Positions 16,293-24,798 of a stretch of 64,000 bases of DNA are shown here, piece by piece. The first letter of the stretch is position 1. Each line of letters opens with the position of its first letter. The DNA is from Nostoc sp. FACHB-892. Lineage in GTDB: Bacteria; Cyanobacteriota; Cyanobacteriia; Cyanobacteriales; Nostocaceae. Location: assembly GCF_014698795.1 (NCBI RefSeq), contig NZ_JACJTR010000005.1, forward strand, positions 62,001 to 126,000, read 5' to 3'. The notes under the pieces were generated by a model, which searched no databases, had not been told where the DNA came from, and saw only the letters and a list, made by a program, of their open reading frames with translations. The position numbers and the translations under genes were made by a program.

Positions 16293-18869
16293 TTAAAATG
16301 TCACGGAAAAACTACCAATCACCGTTAATGGTGCGCCGGGTTCTACGGCAACTCTACCAAAGTTTGCTCCTTGAAAATATTTTTCATTAAAAAGATTTTG
16401 GATATTAATCCCAGCCCGCCAATTATCCCGTTGATAGTAGATTGCTGCGTCTGTTCTCAAATAGCTGGGGATGATATAGGTATTCTCAGTATCACCTTGG
16501 CGATCGCCTACATAAAATAAACCTACACCAAAACCTAAACCTTGCAAATCACCACGCTGCAATTCATAAGTTGTCCATAAGCTTGCTGTATTAAATGGGA
16601 CATTCGGTGGTCGATTTCCAGCCAAACCATCATTATTTTCGGTAATCTCGGCATCAATATAAGAATAAGATGCAATCACATTCCAACCAGGACTAATTTC
16701 TCCTGTAACATTAAGTTCAATACCTTGGTTGCGTTGTTCTCCTATAGGAATGCTGGAGTCTGGATCATTTGGATCAGTTGTCGCAATGTTTGATTTTGTA
16801 ATGTGATAAGCTGCCAAAGTAGCAGCTAATCTACCATCCAAAAATTCACCTTTTACACCAACTTCGTACTGAGTTCCCCGTTCAGGCTCTAGGAATGAAT
16901 CATCAGTTCTTGTACCAGAATTCGGTTGAAATGATTGGCTGTAACTAGCATAAAGAGAAATAGGTTCAATAGGTTGATACACAATACCCAGCCTTGGGGT
17001 GAAAGCTGTATCGTATTGATTGGATTCAGAACCATCCAAGAAACTTCTGCGATTTTGATCTACAATATCCAATCGTCCACCCACAACTAATTTAAAATTA
17101 TCTGTGAACGCGATTTGGTCTTGCAAGAAAACTCCTAGGCCATCGCTTGTATCCTGGTTATTACGTACAACTACCGTTAATTCTTCTAAACCAGGTCTGG
17201 GTATGAGATTATAAACTGGATTGAATACATTAATATCTGGTGTAAGTCCTGCTGGTAATCGCTTCTGAGTTCCCCCTGATGTGGCTCTAACTAAGTCAAC
17301 CCCAAATAAGAGCGTATGATTAATTGAGCCTGTAGCAAACTTACCAACTAAATCAGTTTGTAAGGTATAAGTTTCTTGATAGTCATCATTGGATCTAAAG
17401 TTCCGTGACAGAATACCTGTTGTTTCATCGAAGTCTAGAGGCTCAGCACGATAATCAGAAGTATCAGAACTCGCATATCGAAAAGCATTACGGATTTTCC
17501 AATTCTCATTGAAATTATGCTCTAATCGATAGCTGAAGCCTATTTCTTCAACTCTTCTAACATCATCTGGTTCGCCTAAAAAACGCTCCAAAGGAATATC
17601 AAGAATACCATTACCAAAAGCTAAAAACCCTCGATCAAATGGACGTTCATCGTTAAGATAGTCGAATTGAAACGTTAAGTTAGTTGCTTTTCCCAGCTCC
17701 CATCTTAAACTAGGTGAAACAAAAAATCGTTGAACATTTTGATTAAAATCACGGAATCCATCTGAATTTTCATAAACAGCATTTAGCCTATATGACAGAG
17801 TTCTATCGGGGTTGAGTGGGCCAGAAAAATCAATACTAGGGCGAAAAGTGTAGAAACTACCTAGTGACAATTCAGCATTATAGTAGGGGTCTTTTAGAGG
17901 CTGTTTTGTAACTAAGTTAATCACTCCTCCAGGTTCAACGCCACCATATAAAACAGAAGCTGGCCCTTTCAGGACTTCTATGCGTTCAACGTTTGCAGTC
18001 TCTCTAATACCACCTCTTGCATCTTTAAAACCATCAACTAAAATATTTCCACCAAAAAGTCCTCCGCCTGAAAATCCCCGAATGCCAATTTGGTCTGATG
18101 TACCAGCAAACCCACCATCTTGAACTACACCACCAACATTAAGCAGCGCATCTCTTAAACGGGTGACTTTTTGATCCCTAATGACTTTTTCAGGAACTAC
18201 TTGAATAGTCTGAGGAATATCTCGTAGTGGAGTGTCAGTTCTGGTTGCAGAGGAGGCATTAGGTACACGATATCCATCTTGTTCACCTGTAACCACTAGT
18301 TCGATTGGTTCTTCTTGCGCTGATGGTTGTTCTGGTTGAATTTCACTACTGGGTTGTTGTTCTGGTTGCGCTGGTGTTTGAGTAGTAGTCACAGTTGGTA
18401 CAACCCCAAAAATTAAACCCTCGTCACCGTCAAAGAATTCAACTTGTGGCGCACCAATTTCACCCGTCAGCGTTACGCGAATTGTATTTGCATCTATGTT
18501 TGTAACAGTAATTTCCGTAATTCCCGCAATTGGTTTTTCTTGGCGAAAAGTATCACCAGTAGATAGACGCAATTGGCTGTTGGGTATATCTATAATGTAA
18601 TTGTTGCCCTCACTTTTTACTACCGGTTGGAGCTTGTCACTTTGATTGGTTTCTAAAATTACATCAAGCCCTTTATCAGTAGATTGTAATTTGATATCTG
18701 GAATTACAATTAGTGATTGAGCTAGCAATGGTTTAACTTTACTTGTAGGGTTAAGATTATCTGCTTTGTTCTGTGTACTAGTGCTTGTTATCTCCTCACC
18801 AATTGCAGGTATAGCAACTAAAATCCAACTCAAACTCGCCATCCAAATCAGTTGTTGCAACTTTACCAT
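16293..18869 (-). CDS. TonB-dependent siderophore receptor 1 with AMIN domain
   Basis: The protein is an outer-membrane active transporter of about 858 residues. After the signal peptide (MVKLQQLIWMASLSWILVA) comes an AMIN domain (about residues 55-155), then a Pro/Gln/Glu-rich linker, a TonB-box-like stretch (PIELVVTGEQ), the plug (DIPQTIQVVP; VLKGPASVLYG; EPGGVINLVTKQP) and a 22-strand barrel ending in Phe (SFSVTF). This matches the FhuA/FepA class for ferric siderophores. GTG at 18878 is an alternative start, but ATG 18869 fits the signal peptide better. Two identical 18-bp repeats lie about 105-145 bp upstream, suggesting control by the adjacent AraC-type regulator. Confidence 0.9.
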   Translation of the reverse strand: MVKLQQLIWMASLSWILVAIPAIGEEITSTSTQNKADNLNPTSKVKPLLAQSLIVIPDIKLQSTDKGLDVILETNQSDKLQPVVKSEGNNYIIDIPNSQLRLSTGDTFRQEKPIAGITEITVTNIDANTIRVTLTGEIGAPQVEFFDGDEGLIFGVVPTVTTTQTPAQPEQQPSSEIQPEQPSAQEEPIELVVTGEQDGYRVPNASSATRTDTPLRDIPQTIQVVPEKVIRDQKVTRLRDALLNVGGVVQDGGFAGTSDQIGIRGFSGGGLFGGNILVDGFKDARGGIRETANVERIEVLKGPASVLYGGVEPGGVINLVTKQPLKDPYYNAELSLGSFYTFRPSIDFSGPLNPDRTLSYRLNAVYENSDGFRDFNQNVQRFFVSPSLRWELGKATNLTFQFDYLNDERPFDRGFLAFGNGILDIPLERFLGEPDDVRRVEEIGFSYRLEHNFNENWKIRNAFRYASSDTSDYRAEPLDFDETTGILSRNFRSNDDYQETYTLQTDLVGKFATGSINHTLLFGVDLVRATSGGTQKRLPAGLTPDINVFNPVYNLIPRPGLEELTVVVRNNQDTSDGLGVFLQDQIAFTDNFKLVVGGRLDIVDQNRRSFLDGSESNQYDTAFTPRLGIVYQPIEPISLYASYSQSFQPNSGTRTDDSFLEPERGTQYEVGVKGEFLDGRLAATLAAYHITKSNIATTDPNDPDSSIPIGEQRNQGIELNVTGEISPGWNVIASYSYIDAEITENNDGLAGNRPPNVPFNTASLWTTYELQRGDLQGLGFGVGLFYVGDRQGDTENTYIIPSYLRTDAAIYYQRDNWRAGINIQNLFNEKYFQGANFGRVAVEPGAPLTVIGSFSVTF

Positions 18870-18916
18870 TCTCCTCACCCACCAGTCAGAGCAATTTACC
18901 GAAAAAAATTAAGTAA

Positions 18917-18936
18917 AAATCTTTCTCAATAAATGT
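18917..18936 (-). promoter_or_regulatory. weak Fur-box-like site upstream of receptor 1
   Basis: On the minus strand this reads ACATTTATTGAGAAAGATT, with the TTGAGAA word common in cyanobacterial FurA sites. It lies between the receptor start and the 18-bp repeats. Only the sequence resemblance supports it. Confidence 0.3.
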
Positions 18937-18973
18937 ACCGCGATCGCCAAGCAGATTTGAAGACTAAAAATTG

Positions 18974-19013
18974 TTCCAAACGGATTTTTTTATTCTTCCA
19001 AACGGATTTTTTT
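18974..19013 (-). promoter_or_regulatory. tandem 18-bp repeats, candidate PchR/AraC operator
   Basis: TTCCAAACGGATTTTTTT occurs exactly at 18974-18991 and 18996-19013, a 22-bp period or about two helical turns. Read toward the receptor gene it is AAAAAAATCCGTTTGGAA twice. Tandem direct sites at two-turn spacing are typical of AraC-family activators, and the AraC gene ends only 31 bp away. No second copy pair was found upstream of the other iron genes. Confidence 0.6.
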
Positions 19014-19044
19014 GCTGAAACTGAGATCAGATAAATTTTAAAAT

Positions 19045-20058
19045 TTATTCCTTGTATTTTTTAACTTGGTATGTTTTAGGGTTGACACCAAATTTTTTCT
19101 TAAATGCAGAATTGAACGAACTAGGGCTAGCATAGCCAACTGCTTGTGCTGCTTCTTTAACTTTCATTTTCTCTTTAGTTAACAGCATATATGCTTGCTG
19201 CATTCGATAATCGTGTAAATAACCAAATACTGTTGTTCCAAAAACTTGGCGAAAACCCTGCTTTAACTTATAATCGTTCAGTTTTACTTGTCTGGATAAT
19301 TCTAATAGTGAAGGTGGATTCTTGAAGTTATGAATTATGAATTCTTTAGCTTGATGAATTCTGTCAATATCATCAATTTTTAAAGATGGTTTAGAATCAG
19401 AATATGATTTAGTCTCTATAAATTGACTAAACTGAAAGGTCATCAACTCAATTGCCTTAGCTTCTAAATATAGCCGTTTCATTAGTCCTTGGAAAGGACA
19501 ATTTAAAATTTGTTGTAGAACCATCTGCATTTCTGGTGTTGTGATTCCCTGACGATAATAAGGTTGTATTTCACCATTAGCAGCCACTATTTGTAATTCA
19601 GGCGGAAGCTGTTGTAATTGATTAGCATCAAACTCGCTAAAAAATTTTGCAGGTTCAAGGCAAATTTGCACTCTTAAAACCTGCGTATTTGCTACATACT
19701 TATCCCTTTCTTTAATATTTGGTAAAGATTGTAAATAATTACTACCTACAATTTCATTTGCCGAATCATTTAGACCTTGTAAAATTGTTTGAGAGTTACC
19801 TTTTATAAAAAAACTTAAAGTTACGCTAGTATCATTTCCATGCTCTGCAATTTCAATTAAATTATCTATAGGTTTAAGTTCATAAGTTCTGAGATGTAAA
19901 CCAGAGCGAAGCGGCATATAAAATTCCCGCCAATAAAAATATTTTGTATTTGCTTCTATATATTTTTGATAAATATCGGGATTTGAACCACACAGATGAT
20001 TTTGTTGATATTCGTCTAATATTTCTTCCCAATCTTGGTCATATAAAACTATTGTCAT
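19045..20058 (-). CDS. AraC family transcriptional regulator, PchR-like
   Basis: The 337-residue protein has a C-terminal AraC/XylS DNA-binding domain with two helix-turn-helix units (LLELSRQVKLNDYKLKQGFR and VKEAAQAVGYASPSSFNSAF, then KKKFGVNPKTY). The N-terminal ~230 residues resemble PchR, the activator of pyochelin uptake and synthesis that senses ferric siderophore. Its location between two receptor genes supports siderophore-responsive activation of uptake. A TTG at 20070 is possible, but ATG 20058 (MTIVLYDQDWEEIL) is preferred. A Fur-box-like site lies upstream, so iron repression of this gene is likely. Confidence 0.87.
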   Translation of the reverse strand: MTIVLYDQDWEEILDEYQQNHLCGSNPDIYQKYIEANTKYFYWREFYMPLRSGLHLRTYELKPIDNLIEIAEHGNDTSVTLSFFIKGNSQTILQGLNDSANEIVGSNYLQSLPNIKERDKYVANTQVLRVQICLEPAKFFSEFDANQLQQLPPELQIVAANGEIQPYYRQGITTPEMQMVLQQILNCPFQGLMKRLYLEAKAIELMTFQFSQFIETKSYSDSKPSLKIDDIDRIHQAKEFIIHNFKNPPSLLELSRQVKLNDYKLKQGFRQVFGTTVFGYLHDYRMQQAYMLLTKEKMKVKEAAQAVGYASPSSFNSAFKKKFGVNPKTYQVKKYKE

Positions 20059-20108
20059 AGTTATCAGCAATTAATATCTTACAGCTACAGTCAATATGTT
20101 TGAATTTT

Positions 20109-20130
20109 ATTAAGATTATCTCTCATTTTG
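20109..20130 (-). promoter_or_regulatory. Fur-box-like site upstream of the AraC gene
   Basis: The minus strand reads AAAATGAGAGATAATCTTAA, close to the GAGAATnATTnTC style of Fur sites. It sits about 50-70 bp upstream of the regulator's ATG, where it could block a promoter. Assigned by resemblance only. Confidence 0.4.
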
Positions 20131-20172
20131 GGCACTATGTTTTTTAGAGGTTATTTATAAAGTAAATATTAA

Positions 20173-20280
20173 GTAGGGTGTGTTACGGCTGTTTAGGAAT
20201 TTGAGGGTTTGAGAAAGTCTAATTTAGCCGTAACACACCATATTTTTAGGTGCGTTACGCGCTGCTTTAAGGCACCCTAC
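20173..20280. mobile_element. MITE-like palindromic element
   Basis: This 108-bp element has terminal inverted repeats GTAGGGTG (20173-20180) and CACCCTAC (20273-20280). It has further inner complementarity: GGTGTGTTACGGCT near 20177-20190 against AGCCGTAACACACC near 20226-20239, and GGTGCGTTACGCGC near 20249. It contains no gene and lies in the 290-bp gap between the binding protein and the regulator. The GTAGGGTG...CACCCTAC style is recurrent in cyanobacterial miniature elements. Confidence 0.7.
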
Positions 20281-20351
20281 AATTTTAGACAACAATTGCT
20301 GTGAACTCACCATAGCTATCCGTCTTGAACTGGATTCTGAGCGTTGAATAT

Positions 20352-21341
20352 TTACAAAGATGATGACTGAACCAGATATTTAAACAAGTCATCAAGTAGC
20401 TTATTGACTCCAAAAAAGCCAAATGTCCACCATCTGTCTACTTGCACTCCATACACTTGATTATTTTTTGCTGCTTTGAGCGTAGTTAAAAGAGGATTTT
20501 GAAAAAAGGATTGGGTTAATTCTTGAGTATCATTCATGACAAATAGAATATCAGCATCGTAATTTTTTAATACCTCAATACTCGATACTAAAGTATCTTC
20601 CTTTTGGTTTACTAGTGTAGGTATGAGTCTGATACCAATGTCTTGGAAAACTTGATTATAAGTTTCATTATCTGAATATGTAGCGATGAGACTTTCTCCA
20701 AAAAGATTAATCACTGATACTTCTATCTCTTTTAGGCGCTCACCCATTAAATTTTGCAACTTCTTAACTCGTTCGTAGTATTGAGCGATGACTTGTTCTG
20801 CCTTTTCACTCTCACCTAATACTTGAGCAATAAAGCGGAGATTTTCTTTAAAAGAATAATTTAAACCTGGCAAATCTACGACAACTGTAGGTGCGATCGC
20901 TGATAATTGTTTATAGAAACTTTTCTGGTATTCACGCATCAAAATTAAATCGGGTTTGAGCAAAATAACTCTTTCCAAATTAGGCTGATTACCATCACCA
21001 ACTATCTCAATACCAGCCGCTTCTTCATTAGTTACACCACGGAATAAAAAGTCGTACTGTGGAAAAAAACTTACTGTACCAATTGGTTTGACACCAAGAG
21101 ATAGCACGGGATCTAAAAGACCAACATCATTTAATACAATAATTCGCTGTGGCTTGATAGGGATTCTTGTTTCACCCAAAGTGTGTTTGACTACGCGTGT
21201 AGCTACTGGTAATTGAGAACTAGCTGAGTTATTGTCACCTTGAACTTGTTGATTTGGGAAAAGATAGATATGGCTTACCCAAAGTAAAGCAATAGTAACA
21301 ATTCCTAGTAAAACCAGTTTGATAGGGCGCTTGATTTTCAT
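20352..21341 (-). CDS. iron-siderophore ABC transporter substrate-binding protein 2
   Basis: The 329-residue periplasmic binding protein of the FecB/FhuD class is a paralogue of the one at 15253. Typical segments are RIIVLNDVGLLDPVLSLGVK, NLERVILLKPDLIL and the C-terminal WWTFGFFGVNKLLDDLFKYL. The N-terminus is a basic leader and one hydrophobic helix (LVLLGIVTIALLWVSHIYLF) without a lipobox Cys, so it may be helix-anchored or cleaved. A GGAGG site 7 bases before ATG 21341 decides the start over the in-frame GTG at 21365. It follows the receptor 2 gene after 100 bp and is probably co-transcribed with it. Confidence 0.88.
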   Translation of the reverse strand: MKIKRPIKLVLLGIVTIALLWVSHIYLFPNQQVQGDNNSASSQLPVATRVVKHTLGETRIPIKPQRIIVLNDVGLLDPVLSLGVKPIGTVSFFPQYDFLFRGVTNEEAAGIEIVGDGNQPNLERVILLKPDLILMREYQKSFYKQLSAIAPTVVVDLPGLNYSFKENLRFIAQVLGESEKAEQVIAQYYERVKKLQNLMGERLKEIEVSVINLFGESLIATYSDNETYNQVFQDIGIRLIPTLVNQKEDTLVSSIEVLKNYDADILFVMNDTQELTQSFFQNPLLTTLKAAKNNQVYGVQVDRWWTFGFFGVNKLLDDLFKYLVQSSSL

Positions 21342-21441
21342 ACTTTGGCCTCCTTCTATCTTCACACTGTGAATGAAGCAATAGAAAGCCTCTACGCGTC
21401 TATAAATATGGCGACAAACGTAGTGGCTCCCATAGTGTTAA

Positions 21442-24144
21442 CTAAAGTTCAAACGAAATTGTCCCTATCACAGTAAACGGTGCGCCTGGAATCACTGTAT
21501 TTCTGCCAAAGTTGAATGACTCAAAATACCTCGTGCCAAACAGGTTTTCGATATTGATGGCGGCTCTCCAGTTATCACGCTTGTAATAAACTGCGGCATC
21601 AGTTCGCAGATAGCTAGGTAATGTGAAAGTATCGTCAGCTAGATTAGTAGGAATATCACCACCTATTCTATCTGAAAGGTAAAATAGCCCTAAACCGAAA
21701 CCTAAACCTTGCAAATTACCTTGGAGAAATTGATAAGTTGTCCATAAACTAGCTTTGTGTTCCGGTACTTTAGGAATTCTAGAACCAACTCTCAAAGCAC
21801 CAGGTAAATCACTACTTTGTGTAACTTCAGCATCTGTATAACCGTAAGCAGCAATAATATTCCATCCAGGTAGTATTTCACCAGATATATCTAGTTCAAT
21901 CCCTCGGCTTCTCTGTTCCCCAATTGGAATGCTAAAGATATCAGGGTTATTTGGATCTGGCGAAGCAATATTAGTTTTGGTAATTTCGTAAGCTGCTAAA
22001 GTTGCTGAAACTTTATCATTTAAATCTACTTTGACACCCACTTCATATTGAGTACCGCGTTCAGATTCCAAAAATGTGTTATCAGCACGTTGAGCAGAAT
22101 TTGGTGCAAACGAGCGACTATAACTGGCATAGAGTGAAATTGGTTCAATTGGCTGATATACAATACCAATTCGCGGAGTGAAGGCTTCATCATACTGACT
22201 ACTAGGGGTATTTGATAGTCTATCGAACTGGTTTTGATCTACAGTATCAAAACGCCCACCTATCAGCAGCTTAAAATTGTCTGAAAATGCTATCTGGTCT
22301 TGCAAATAAATGCCCAATGTCTCTGTTTTGGAGTTACCATCTCTAACTGCATTTGTGAGTTCTGAAAGACCTGGCCTTGAGATAAGGTTGTAAACTGGGT
22401 TAAAGATGTCTATAGATGGAGTTAATCCTTCAAATCGCCTCTGTGAACCATCACTCTTTTCTCTGGCGAGATCAAGTCCAACTAAAAGTGTGTGTTGGAT
22501 TGAACCCGTCGTGAATTTACTAACAACATCTGTTTGTAAAGAGTACCTTTCAGTGTAGTCATCGTTGGATCGAAAGTTACGCGATAATTCACCAGTTCCC
22601 TCATCGAGGTTTAAAGGTTGAGCGCGGTAATCAAAGCTATCATTTGAAGTGTATCGAAATGCATTTCGGAGTGTTAAATTTTCATTGAAACGATGCTCCA
22701 GACGATAGCCAACATTTACCTCTTCTACTTCGCGCCTATCTCCTGGTTCACCTAAAAATCTGCTAGTGGGAATATCAGCAATTCCTCGACCAAAAGCAAC
22801 CAAGCCCTGATCAAATGTCCGCTCATCGTTAACATAGCTTACATCAAATAGTAAGTTAGTGCGATCGCTAATTTTCCAATCAAATGTGGGGCCAAAGAAA
22901 AATCGCTCACTATTGCCAAAATCTCGAAAACTACCAGCATTTTCATAAGCAATATTCAGTCGATACAATAATGTTTTGTCTGGATCGAGAGGGCCAGATA
23001 AATCAATAGTGGGACGATAGTAGTTAAAGCTACCTACAGAGAAATCAGCTGAATAATAGGGCGTACTTAAAGGTCTTTTCGTGACTAAATTAATGATTCC
23101 TCCTGGTTCAGCATTTCCATATAACACAGAAGCTGGCCCTTTGATGACTTCTATTTGTTCGATATTGGCAAGTTCTCGCAATGTACCGCCAGCTTCTCTA
23201 AAACCATCTCGGAAAGTAGAAGTAAAATTAAAACCCCTAATATTAAAATTGTCAATTGTCCCTGCAAAACTGTCGCCTTCTACAGCACCACTAACGTTAC
23301 GAATTGCGTCTGTCAGCCTAATAACTTGTTGGTCTTTTAGAACTTGTCTAGGAATTACCTGAATCGACTGGGGAATATCACGAATTGGGGTATCGGTTCT
23401 AGTGGCCCCTGATGCTTCTGGTGCCCGATATGCATCTTGTTCACCTGTCACAACCAATTCAATTGGTTCTTCATTCTCAGGTGTCTGATCTGTGGCTTGT
23501 TCTGAAGGCGTTTCAGTTGTTGGTGTCTGTGGTGTTTGTGGTGTCTCAGTAGGAGGTTGTTGTGCTGGCGGAGCCTGGCTAGTAGTGGATGCTGTTGTTG
23601 TCACCCCAAAAATTAAGCCCTCATCACCATCAAACAACTCGACTGTTGGCGCACCAGTTTCACCGATCACTGTCACCCGGATCGTATTCGCATCCAGGTT
23701 CGTCACAGTGATTGCTGTAATTCCTGTAAACGGTTTTTCTTGACTAAATGCACCACCAGTAGATAGACGCAATTGAGCATTGGGAATATCTGCAATAAAA
23801 TTATTTCCCTCGCTTTTACTCAAAGGTTGCAGCTGATTTCCTTGAGCGGTTTCTAAAATTATCTCCAGTTGTTTAGCGACTGAGTTAACTTTGACCCCGG
23901 TAACTTGGATAATTTCTGGTGCTTGAACTAGCTTTTGAGTACTTTTGATTCTGTGGTGTAATGTCTTTTTTACAAGGCTATAGCGTTGAGTTGTAGTTTT
24001 TTTAGAAATCGCCTCTTGATCATTAGAAGTTGTTTCTTGCTGTTTTTTAGGAAGTTGTACTTCTTCACTCCAAGCGGGAGTTGCTAACAATAAAGCAAAT
24101 GAGCCTGTAAGTAACAAGCTTTTAAATAACAGCACTGGTTTCAT
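21442..24144 (-). CDS. TonB-dependent siderophore receptor 2 with AMIN domain
   Basis: This 900-residue outer-membrane receptor is a clear paralogue of receptor 1. Signal peptide MKPVLLFKSLLLTGSFALLL, ending near ATPAWS, is followed by a basic stretch and an AMIN domain (about residues 80-180). A Thr/Pro/Gln linker and the TonB-box-like PIELVVTGEQ come next, then the plug (DIPQSIQVIP; VIKGPASVLYG; EPGGIINLVTKRP) and a barrel ending VIGTISFEL. It is the first gene of a minus-strand unit (receptor 2, binding protein 2) divergent from the NRPS operon, which makes it the best candidate for importing the product of that operon. Confidence 0.9.
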   Translation of the reverse strand: MKPVLLFKSLLLTGSFALLLATPAWSEEVQLPKKQQETTSNDQEAISKKTTTQRYSLVKKTLHHRIKSTQKLVQAPEIIQVTGVKVNSVAKQLEIILETAQGNQLQPLSKSEGNNFIADIPNAQLRLSTGGAFSQEKPFTGITAITVTNLDANTIRVTVIGETGAPTVELFDGDEGLIFGVTTTASTTSQAPPAQQPPTETPQTPQTPTTETPSEQATDQTPENEEPIELVVTGEQDAYRAPEASGATRTDTPIRDIPQSIQVIPRQVLKDQQVIRLTDAIRNVSGAVEGDSFAGTIDNFNIRGFNFTSTFRDGFREAGGTLRELANIEQIEVIKGPASVLYGNAEPGGIINLVTKRPLSTPYYSADFSVGSFNYYRPTIDLSGPLDPDKTLLYRLNIAYENAGSFRDFGNSERFFFGPTFDWKISDRTNLLFDVSYVNDERTFDQGLVAFGRGIADIPTSRFLGEPGDRREVEEVNVGYRLEHRFNENLTLRNAFRYTSNDSFDYRAQPLNLDEGTGELSRNFRSNDDYTERYSLQTDVVSKFTTGSIQHTLLVGLDLAREKSDGSQRRFEGLTPSIDIFNPVYNLISRPGLSELTNAVRDGNSKTETLGIYLQDQIAFSDNFKLLIGGRFDTVDQNQFDRLSNTPSSQYDEAFTPRIGIVYQPIEPISLYASYSRSFAPNSAQRADNTFLESERGTQYEVGVKVDLNDKVSATLAAYEITKTNIASPDPNNPDIFSIPIGEQRSRGIELDISGEILPGWNIIAAYGYTDAEVTQSSDLPGALRVGSRIPKVPEHKASLWTTYQFLQGNLQGLGFGLGLFYLSDRIGGDIPTNLADDTFTLPSYLRTDAAVYYKRDNWRAAINIENLFGTRYFESFNFGRNTVIPGAPFTVIGTISFEL

Positions 24145-24798
24145 CTATTTCCTCACACACGGTTAATAAGCTGTTAATACCTTGATATAATTGATTTTCT
24201 AGATGCTTACTAAAATTTATTAGCACTAGTCTTATCAAGATTAGACTATTACATTATCAAAAATCAGTTAAAAGATACATATTTTTTGCATACTTATGTC
24301 AATAAATCTCGACAAGTTATCCTAGTTATATGGACTTCTAGTTTATGTAGTTTACTATACCAGTATTTAGCAAGTAATTAAGACAAGATGCTTCCCTTAA
24401 TAATTTTAGGGAAAATTTAGAGTTTTCATGGATCTTGTAGTGCCATGTCTATGGCTGGAAAGCAATTTACTGATCAACAGCAAGTATAAGACATCTATCT
24501 TAAGAATTATCTTTTTCTAAAAAGAAGGGGTGACTAGCGTAAAAATTTAATAGGATTCAGCAAAAATAAAAATTAAAAGAGAATCATTTGCGTTAATGTG
24601 ATATGAATAATATTGAGAATAAATTGCAAGACTGTGTGTAAGATTCTTATTTATGAACTCTAACGATCGCTAAACTACCCATTACCCAAGACTGTACGCG
24701 AATCTGATTTGCTCAAGAAGCCTAGAAGTTAGCCGCTAGTACAGTTTTCAGCTAAACCACGTATGACAGTTACATTCCAGAATTAGGTGTGCATCTAA
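24145..24798. other. divergent regulatory region between receptor 2 and the NRPS operon
   Basis: This 654-bp AT-rich region has no recognised gene. It must hold promoters for the leftward receptor and the rightward biosynthetic operon. The only distinct signals seen are two Fur-box-like words at 24575-24591 and 24609-24625, about 175-225 bp before the first NRPS ATG. Confidence 0.6.
24575..24627 (+). promoter_or_regulatory. two Fur-box-like sites upstream of the NRPS operon
   Basis: AAAAGAGAATCATTTGC (24575-24591) and AATATTGAGAATAAATT (24609-24625) share GAGAAT followed by an AT tract and TTGC, with a 36-bp period. They resemble cyanobacterial FurA sites, consistent with iron repression of siderophore synthesis. 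Only the resemblance supports this. Confidence 0.45.
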
